Below, one piece after another: positions 58,287 to 64,000 of a stretch of 64,000 nucleotides of DNA (the first letter of the stretch is position 1; the number at the start of each line of letters is the position of its first letter). Location: the NCBI RefSeq assembly GCF_030818485.1, contig NZ_JAUTAJ010000003.1, forward strand, positions 62,001 to 126,000. Reading direction: 5' to 3'. The position numbers and the translations under genes are program-made. The notes under the pieces are model-generated. The model did not search any database and was not told the DNA's origin. It saw only the letters and a list, made by a program, of their open reading frames with translations. The stretch comes from Pseudoroseomonas cervicalis. Lineage in GTDB: Bacteria; Pseudomonadota; Alphaproteobacteria; Acetobacterales; Acetobacteraceae.

Positions 58287-59849
58287 TCAGCCCAGCGACA
58301 GCGGGAACAGCTCCGGCGCGTTGGACGCGACGGGCGTGAAGACGAAGCCCCGGACGTTGTTGCGCAGCGCCAGCTTGCGCCGCTCCAGCACGCCGAAGAT
58401 GTCGCAGGCATCCTCCATCACGATGCGCTGGAATTCGGCATAGAGGGCGCGGCGCTTCGCCGGATCGGTCTCGGCGCGGGCCTGGACGATCAGCGCGTCG
58501 ACCTTGGGGTTCGAATAGACCGGGTTCTGCCAGTTGCCGTTGCGCGAGGAGTGGAAGCCCGCGAAGGCGAGGTTGTCCGCATCGCCGTAATTCGCCGTCT
58601 GGTAGACGGGGAAGAAATCCGCCAGCGTCTCCGGCGAGCGGCAGGAGGCGACGAGGTCCGGCCAGATGGCCGAGCGGATCTCCAGCTCGATATTCAGCGC
58701 GCGCAGGCTGTCGAGCAGGATCAGCGCCCAGCGCCGCTGCTGCTCCAGCCCCGAGACATGGGTGATGACCAGCTTGATGCCGCCATTCGGATGCGCCGAC
58801 TGCGCCAGGAACTGCTTGGCGCGGTCCAGATCGGTCCGCCAGGGCTGCAGGCTGGCGTCGAAGCCGTCGATGCTGTCGGGCAGCGGGCCCTTCATCAGAT
58901 CGGCATAGCCGGCGACATCCAGCATCGCCTGGTAGTTGAAGGCGCAGGAGATGGCGCGGCGCAGATTGGCGTCCATCAGCGGCCCGTGCCGCGTGTTCAT
59001 CTTGATCTGGAAGGTGCGGTATTCCGGCTCGATCACCAGATCAAGGCCGGGCCGGTTCTTCAGCGTGTCCATGTCCTCGCTGGTCAGGTCGAGGGCGATC
59101 TGCGCCTCGCCCCGCTGCACCATCAGCCGCTGCGTCGCCGTCTCGCGGGTGATCTTCCAGATGGCGCCGGTGAGGTTGCCGCCGCCCTGGCGCCAGCCAT
59201 TGGCGGCACGCTCCAGCTCGTAGAGATTGCCCGGCTCGGCGCGGCGCACGGCGAAGGCGCCGGAGCCGGCGATGTTGGCGCGCAGCCAGGACTGGCCGTC
59301 ATCGCTGCCCTTGTTGGCCTCGACCTGGCGCGGATTGACGATCCAGATCCAGGGCAGCACCTGCAGGAAGGGCACGAAGGCGTTGGCCAGGCGGAAGCGC
59401 ACCGTCTGCGCATCCACCGCCTCGACGCTGCCGGGGCGGACGATGCCGGCGATCATCCAGACATTGCCGCGATTGAGGCGCAGGATGCGCTCGAAGGAAT
59501 AGACGACCGCCTCGGCATCGACGGCGCTGCCATCATGGAACTTCGCCGCCGGGTTCAGCTTGAAGACGTATTCGCGGCCATCCTCGGAGATGGTCCAGGA
59601 GGACGCCAGATGCGGCACCGGCTTCGGCGGGTTGCCTTCGACCCGCACCAGCGAGTCGTAGACATTGCGCATCATCCAGCTGGTGGAATAGCCGGAGGCC
59701 AGATGCGGGTCGAAATTGGGGATGTCCTGGTTGCTGGCCAGCACCAGGATGCGGCGGCCCTGCGCGGCCGCCTCCCCATTCCCGAGCATCAGGGCCGACA
59801 CGGCGGCCGCGCCGCCGGCCAGCACGCCGCGCCTCGTCAGTTCCGTCAT
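58287..59849 (-). CDS. Family 5 substrate-binding protein of the peptide importer
   Basis: The 520-residue protein has a Tat-type signal (TRRGVLAGGAAAVSALMLGN, cleavage near AAAQG) and an SBP_bac_5 body: LASNQDIPNFDPHLASGYST, HLASSWTISEDGREYVFKLN, FHDGSAVDAEAVVYSFERIL and SGAFAVRRAEPG. It differs from the three orphan binding proteins of this window in its N-terminal and hinge segments and is the only one with its own permeases. Given its place directly downstream of the fused hydantoinase/oxoprolinase, the ligand may be a cyclic amide, oxoproline-containing peptide or hydantoin-like compound. That part is inference. Confidence 0.9.
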   Translation of the reverse strand: MTELTRRGVLAGGAAAVSALMLGNGEAAAQGRRILVLASNQDIPNFDPHLASGYSTSWMMRNVYDSLVRVEGNPPKPVPHLASSWTISEDGREYVFKLNPAAKFHDGSAVDAEAVVYSFERILRLNRGNVWMIAGIVRPGSVEAVDAQTVRFRLANAFVPFLQVLPWIWIVNPRQVEANKGSDDGQSWLRANIAGSGAFAVRRAEPGNLYELERAANGWRQGGGNLTGAIWKITRETATQRLMVQRGEAQIALDLTSEDMDTLKNRPGLDLVIEPEYRTFQIKMNTRHGPLMDANLRRAISCAFNYQAMLDVAGYADLMKGPLPDSIDGFDASLQPWRTDLDRAKQFLAQSAHPNGGIKLVITHVSGLEQQRRWALILLDSLRALNIELEIRSAIWPDLVASCRSPETLADFFPVYQTANYGDADNLAFAGFHSSRNGNWQNPVYSNPKVDALIVQARAETDPAKRRALYAEFQRIVMEDACDIFGVLERRKLALRNNVRGFVFTPVASNAPELFPLSLG

Positions 59850-59877
59850 CCTCAAGCCTCCTGTCTCGCGCGCCGGT

Positions 59878-62800
59878 TCAGGCCGGCTCCGCCTGCTTCT
59901 GCCGGGCCGCGGCATAGTCGCGCGCGGCGCCATCCTCGGTGACCATGCCCAGACGCACATCCCGTGCCACGGCCTCCGGCGCGCGCCGCGCCGGGTCGCC
60001 ATAGCCGGAGCCGCCGGCGATGCAGATCTCGACGATCTCGCCCGGGCCCTGCACCTGGACCAGGCGGCCGGTGCCGCAATCCTCCAGCAGCGCGCCCTTG
60101 GCGTCCAGCACGCGGCCACGCGCGCCGCGCCCGGCCTCGCCGCCGAACAGGCCGGGGATGGGGTTGCCCACGCCTTCCGGATAGACCGAGACGAAGCTCG
60201 CCAGCCCATCCTCTCGCAGCTTGCGCAGCCGCACCCGCTGGCCGAGGCCGCCGCGCTGCGCGCCGGGCCCGCCGCTGTCGGGCAGGTAGGCCTTCTCCAG
60301 CACCAGCACCGGCACCCGCGCCTCGAACAGCTCGATCGAGGTGTTGGAGGCGGAGGTCGGCCAGAGCAGGCCCGACTTGCCATCGCCATGCGCCGAGGCG
60401 CCCTGGCCGCCGCCGATGAACAGCATGTCGGAATAGGTGCGCCCCGCCTCGTCCTGGCCATAGACATAGGCGGCCATGGGCAGGCCGGTATTGGCCTGCA
60501 CCTTGTCCGGAGCGGCGCCCGACAGCGCGCGGAAGATGTTCGGCGCCAGGTACCAGCCGGTGCGGGTGCGCATGTTCACCGCCGCGGGCCGCTTCGCGTT
60601 CAGCACCGAGCCCTCCGGCGCCTTCACGGTGAAGGGACGGTAGCAGCCGGCATTGCCGCGCACGCCGGGGGTCAGCATGCATTTCAGCGGATAGGTGGCA
60701 TGCGCTGCGGTGTAGTTCATGGTGCTGTTCAGCCCGCCCTGCGGCAGCTGCGGCGGCGCGCCGTCGAAATCCAGCTCGATCGCATCGCCCTCGACCGTCA
60801 GCTTCAGCGGGTAGGACAGCACCTGGCCCAGCGGGTTGTTGCTGATGGTGGAGCGATAGATTCCGTCCGGCAGGGCGCGGATGGCCTCCCGCATCGCGGT
60901 TTCCGAACGGCGCTGCACCACGGTCGCCAGCGCCCGGAGGTCCTGCATGCCGTAATCGGCCATGAAGGCCAGCAGCCGCTCGGCGCCCAGGCGGTTGGCG
61001 GCGACGAAGGAATGCACGTCGCCCAGCACCTGCTCGGGGTTGCGCACATTCTCGCGCAGCAGGGCGAAGAGCGCCTCGCTGGGCTTGCCGGCCTCGTAGA
61101 GCTTCATGGGGGGGATCTGCAGCCCCTCCTCGAAGATCTCGCGCGCCCGCAGCGAATCCTTGGTGCCGCCAATGTCGGAGACATGGCCGACCGTGCCCAT
61201 CAGCCCGACCACCTTGCCATCCCGGAAGACCGGGGTGACGATGGCGATGTCGAAGAGATGCCCGGCGCAGAGCCAGGGATCATTGGTGATCAGCACATCG
61301 CCCGGCTGCAGCGTGTGCGAGGGATATTTCTGCAGCAGCGCCTTCACGGCGAGCGGCAGGCAGAGGTTGAACACCGGCATGGCGCGCGGCGAATGCGCCA
61401 GCGTCTCGCCCTCGGGGTCGAGCAGCTCGCAGGCGAAATCCTGGCTCTCGGAAATCACCAGGGAGAAGGCGGTGCGGCAGACCGTCAGCCACATCTCCTC
61501 CACCACCGTCACCAGGCGGGACCACATGATCTCCAGCGCGATCGGGTCGGCCTCGATGCGGGCGCAGGCTTCTTCAAGTGCCATGCCCGGCGTCACCAGC
61601 GCGCCGGCCTGGGCCGTGGCGGCGATGGCGATGCGCAGGTTGAGCCCGGCATCGACGGTGACGACATCGCCCGGCGGCACGATGGTGGTGGATTCGCGCT
61701 CCTCGATGATGGCGGGGCCGGGGATGCGGTCGCCGGCCACCAGCGCGTAGCGGTCATAGACCGTGGCCTCCTGCCAGCCGCCCTCGAACCAGGCGCGGCG
61801 GCTGCCCTTCACGCGGGCGGTGGCATCGCCGCCGCCGACCGCGCCGGTCAGCGACAGCACCGGCTCGGGGCCCACGCAGCGGACGCGGAAATTGATCGCC
61901 TCGATCCGCGCGCCCTCATAGAGCGAGGTGTAGCGCGCGGCGTAGACTTTTCCGAAGCTGACGCGGATCTCGTCCAGGGAGTCGCCGGTGATGGCGCCCT
62001 CCGGCAGCGGCACGGCGATGTCGTGCATCTGGCCGACCAGGCGCATATCGGCGCTGCGCTCCACCCGGATATCCTCCGGGGAGACGCCCGCTTCCAGCAG
62101 GCGGGCGCGGCCCTCCGCCGCCAGCTCTTCCAGCACGCCATTGACCAGGGCGGCGTCAAAATCGGCGGAGAATTCGACGGGCAGCGAGCGCGCCGTCTCG
62201 AAGGAGAGCGGTGCCGCCAGGAAACCCAGCGCCGAGGCGGCGCCGGAGGCGGGCGGGATGATCACCTCCCGCACGCCCAGCGCGCGGGCGACATCGGCGG
62301 CATGGGCCGGGCCGGCGCCGCCGAAGCCCACCATGGCATAGCCGCGCGGGTCCTTGCCCTTCTCCACCAGATGCACGCGGGCGGCGGCGGCCATGCTCTC
62401 CACCACCACCTTGTGGATGCCCCAGGCGGCGTCCATCACATCGAGCTTCAGCGGCGCCGCCACGCTCTCCACCGCGCGGCGCGCGGCGTCGAGGTCGAGG
62501 CGCATGCGCCCGCCCAGGAAGAAGCCGGGATCGTAATAGCCGAGGACGAGATTGGCGTCGGTCACGGTGGGCTTCACGCCCCCCATGCCGTAGCAGGCCG
62601 GCCCCGGGTCGGAGCCGGCGGAATGCGGCCCGACCTTCAGCAGCCCGACCGCGTCGATCTGCGCGATCGAGCCGCCGCCGGCGCCGATCTCGATCATGTC
62701 GATCACCGGCGCCTTGATCGGCAGGCCGGAGCCCTTGCTGAAGCGGTGCACGCGCCCCGCCTCCAGCATCGGCGCGATCTCGACGCGGCCATCCTCGATC

Positions 62801-63717
62801 ATGCAGGCCTTGGCGGTGGTGCCGCCCATGTCGAAGGAGATGACGTCCTTCTGGCCGGCCAGCGAGCCGAACAGGGCGGTCGCCAACCCGCCGCCGGCGG
62901 GGCCGCTTTCCAGCAGGCGGATCGGGAAGGCGCGCGCCGTCGCCGGCGAGACCAGCCCGCCGGCCGAATGCATCAGCCGCAGCGCGCCGGTGAAGCCGCG
63001 CGCCGCCAGCTCGCGTTCCAGCCGCTTCAGGTAGCGGTCCATCAGCGGCTGCACATAGGCATTGGCGCAGGTGGTGACGCTGCGCTGATACTCCCACATC
63101 TCCGCCACCACCTCGGCCGAGAGCGAGACGGAGAGAAGCGGAAACTCGCCACGGGCGATCTCGCCCACGCGCTTCTCATGCGCCGGGTTGCGATAGGCGT
63201 TGAGGAAGCAGACGGCCACCGCCTCCACCCCCTGCTCCACCAGGCGGCGCAGCGCGTCGCGCACCGCGCCCTCATCCAGGGCGGTGACGGCATTGCCGTC
63301 GCGGTCCATGCGCTCCGGCACCTCCAGGCGCAGGTCGCGCGGCACCAGCGGCTCGGGGAAGCCCAGGAACAGATCGTAGATGTCGTAGCGCTGCTCCGTG
63401 CCCATCTCGAGGATGTCGCGGAACCCCTCGGTGGTGATCAGGCCGAGCTTCGCGCCCTTGCGCTCGATCACCGCATTGGTCACCAGCGTGGTGCCGTGGA
63501 TGATCTCGCCGACATCGGCGAGCGCGATGCCGCCCATGGCCACCAGCTCCTCCAGCCCCTGCAGCGCGGCGATGGAGGGATCGTGCGGCGTGGTCAGCCG
63601 CTTGTGCAGCCGCACGCTGCCGGCGGCCGAATCATACAGGATGAAATCGGTGAAGGTGCCGCCGATATCGAAGCCGATGCGCCAGCGATGGCCGGCCTGT
63701 GGGGCGGAAGCGTTCAT
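59878..63717 (-). CDS. Fused HyuA-HyuB hydantoinase/5-oxoprolinase
   Basis: The 1279-residue protein joins both halves of the hydantoinase/oxoprolinase family. The HyuA half (about residues 1-705) has the ATP-binding GFDIGGTFTDFILYD, GTTLVTNAVIERKGAKLG, SFDMGGTTAKACMI and GFGGAGPAHAADVARALG. The HyuB half (about 715-1279) has DPIALEIMWSRLVTVVEEM, SLVISESQDFACELLDPEG, DVLITNDPWLCAGHLFDIAI and MNYTAAHATYPLKCML. The one-chain form and length resemble 5-oxoprolinase of eukaryotes and some bacteria, which opens 5-oxoproline to glutamate using ATP. N-methylhydantoinase or another cyclic amide hydrolase is possible. The gene lies between an IclR-type regulator and a binding protein, each less than 30 bases away. 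Confidence 0.9.
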   Translation of the reverse strand: MNASAPQAGHRWRIGFDIGGTFTDFILYDSAAGSVRLHKRLTTPHDPSIAALQGLEELVAMGGIALADVGEIIHGTTLVTNAVIERKGAKLGLITTEGFRDILEMGTEQRYDIYDLFLGFPEPLVPRDLRLEVPERMDRDGNAVTALDEGAVRDALRRLVEQGVEAVAVCFLNAYRNPAHEKRVGEIARGEFPLLSVSLSAEVVAEMWEYQRSVTTCANAYVQPLMDRYLKRLERELAARGFTGALRLMHSAGGLVSPATARAFPIRLLESGPAGGGLATALFGSLAGQKDVISFDMGGTTAKACMIEDGRVEIAPMLEAGRVHRFSKGSGLPIKAPVIDMIEIGAGGGSIAQIDAVGLLKVGPHSAGSDPGPACYGMGGVKPTVTDANLVLGYYDPGFFLGGRMRLDLDAARRAVESVAAPLKLDVMDAAWGIHKVVVESMAAAARVHLVEKGKDPRGYAMVGFGGAGPAHAADVARALGVREVIIPPASGAASALGFLAAPLSFETARSLPVEFSADFDAALVNGVLEELAAEGRARLLEAGVSPEDIRVERSADMRLVGQMHDIAVPLPEGAITGDSLDEIRVSFGKVYAARYTSLYEGARIEAINFRVRCVGPEPVLSLTGAVGGGDATARVKGSRRAWFEGGWQEATVYDRYALVAGDRIPGPAIIEERESTTIVPPGDVVTVDAGLNLRIAIAATAQAGALVTPGMALEEACARIEADPIALEIMWSRLVTVVEEMWLTVCRTAFSLVISESQDFACELLDPEGETLAHSPRAMPVFNLCLPLAVKALLQKYPSHTLQPGDVLITNDPWLCAGHLFDIAIVTPVFRDGKVVGLMGTVGHVSDIGGTKDSLRAREIFEEGLQIPPMKLYEAGKPSEALFALLRENVRNPEQVLGDVHSFVAANRLGAERLLAFMADYGMQDLRALATVVQRRSETAMREAIRALPDGIYRSTISNNPLGQVLSYPLKLTVEGDAIELDFDGAPPQLPQGGLNSTMNYTAAHATYPLKCMLTPGVRGNAGCYRPFTVKAPEGSVLNAKRPAAVNMRTRTGWYLAPNIFRALSGAAPDKVQANTGLPMAAYVYGQDEAGRTYSDMLFIGGGQGASAHGDGKSGLLWPTSASNTSIELFEARVPVLVLEKAYLPDSGGPGAQRGGLGQRVRLRKLREDGLASFVSVYPEGVGNPIPGLFGGEAGRGARGRVLDAKGALLEDCGTGRLVQVQGPGEIVEICIAGGSGYGDPARRAPEAVARDVRLGMVTEDGAARDYAAARQKQAEPA

Positions 63718-63726
63718 CAGGGATCC

Positions 63727-64000
63727 TCAGGGCTCAGCGGCGGCACCGCGGGCGGCAGGCGCCGCCCCGGGCCGGGTCTGGATGGCGCGCGCCTCGGCCA
63801 GCAGGGCGGCGATCATGCGGTCGCGCTCGGCGGCATCGACCAGGGACAGCGGATAGACGATGCAGAGGCAGGCATCCTCGCTGCCGCTGGCATTGCCCAG
63901 GGCGACGGCGATGCTGCCGACGCCGGGGTTGGATTCATCCTCGGCCAGCGCGTAGCCATCGCGCCGCACGGCTTCCAGCCGCTGCAGCAGCTCCTCCATG
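63727..64000 (-). CDS. IclR family transcriptional regulator, C-terminal part (5' end outside window)
   Basis: The frame is open to the end of the window and stops nine bases before the hydantoinase start. The 91 visible residues match the end of the IclR effector-binding domain: LQRLEAVRRDGYALAEDESN, then GVGSIAVALGNASGSEDACL and IVYPLSLVDAAERDRMIAAL. The DNA-binding domain lies beyond base 64000. It is read in the same direction as the hydantoinase-importer operon and may be its first gene and its regulator. Confidence 0.75.
   Translation of the reverse strand, partial: MEELLQRLEAVRRDGYALAEDESNPGVGSIAVALGNASGSEDACLCIVYPLSLVDAAERDRMIAALLAEARAIQTRPGAAPAARGAAAEP

Noticed and set aside
54584-59849. 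Nickel importer (nikABCDE)
   Set aside because: The binding protein and permeases are of the broad family 5 type and the neighbouring hydantoinase favours peptide or cyclic amide transport. No nickel enzyme or NikR-type regulator is present.

Overview
This window is very GC-rich double-stranded bacterial DNA with densely packed genes, many overlapping start/stop pairs (ATGA, GTGA, TGATG), Tat-type and Sec-type export signals, and a DUF1127 protein. The protein families (family 5 peptide-binding proteins in several paralogous copies, fused HyuA/HyuB, DUF3297, Atu4866, a MucR-like helical segment) point to an alphaproteobacterium. The closest match in style is a Roseomonas-like member of the Acetobacteraceae; this is inferred from gene content and composition, since no rRNA gene is present. 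No rRNA, tRNA, CRISPR array, insertion sequence or prophage was seen.

Layout. 1-6 kb: a peptide-uptake and gamma-glutamyl region with the end of one binding protein, a GntR/FCD regulator broken by a one-base frameshift, a second binding protein preceded by a palindromic operator, an alpha/beta hydrolase and gamma-glutamyltransferase. 6-11 kb: an Atu4866-family protein, lipoate ligase, a short-chain dehydrogenase overlapping a GH15 glycosidase, and a DeoR repressor. 11.7-18.5 kb: one 2261-residue mosaic protein with four LamG-like units, a metallophosphatase domain, Ig/PKD-like and ConA-like domains, an RTX remnant and six C-terminal HYxxFGxxEGR repeats. 18.9-31 kb: a TPR-GT32 glycosyltransferase, a secreted protein, a chloroperoxidase-type hydrolase, an FMN hydroxy-acid oxidase, a GAF-GGDEF cyclase, ketoglutarate semialdehyde dehydrogenase, an exported argininosuccinate-lyase-like protein, and a divergent VOC/LysR pair. 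31-37 kb: an ArsR-type regulator facing a DUF1127 gene, then cysteine hydrolase, XapX, amidohydrolase, DoxX and MFS genes. 37-46.5 kb: AraC HTH, lytic transglycosylase, M20 peptidase plus binding protein, DUF3297, a MucR-like fragment, an old-yellow-enzyme/TetR pair and glycerol kinase.

46.6-53.4 kb holds the most interesting locus. A 103-residue Nif11-like leader-peptide precursor is translationally coupled to an NHLM-type exporter (HlyD-like adaptor, an ABC exporter with a C39 peptidase domain, and a second ABC exporter), with no peptide-modifying enzyme inside or beside it. An AraC-family regulator follows convergently. 54.6-64 kb is one minus-strand operon read from an IclR-type regulator (cut by the window end) through a fused HyuA-HyuB hydantoinase/oxoprolinase to a complete peptide ABC importer.

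Functional reading (inference): much of the window serves scavenging and hydrolysis of peptides, gamma-glutamyl and lactam compounds (binding proteins, GGT, M20 amidase, oxoprolinase, importer). Each block has its own local regulator, and several blocks carry visible palindromic or iterated operator-like sites.
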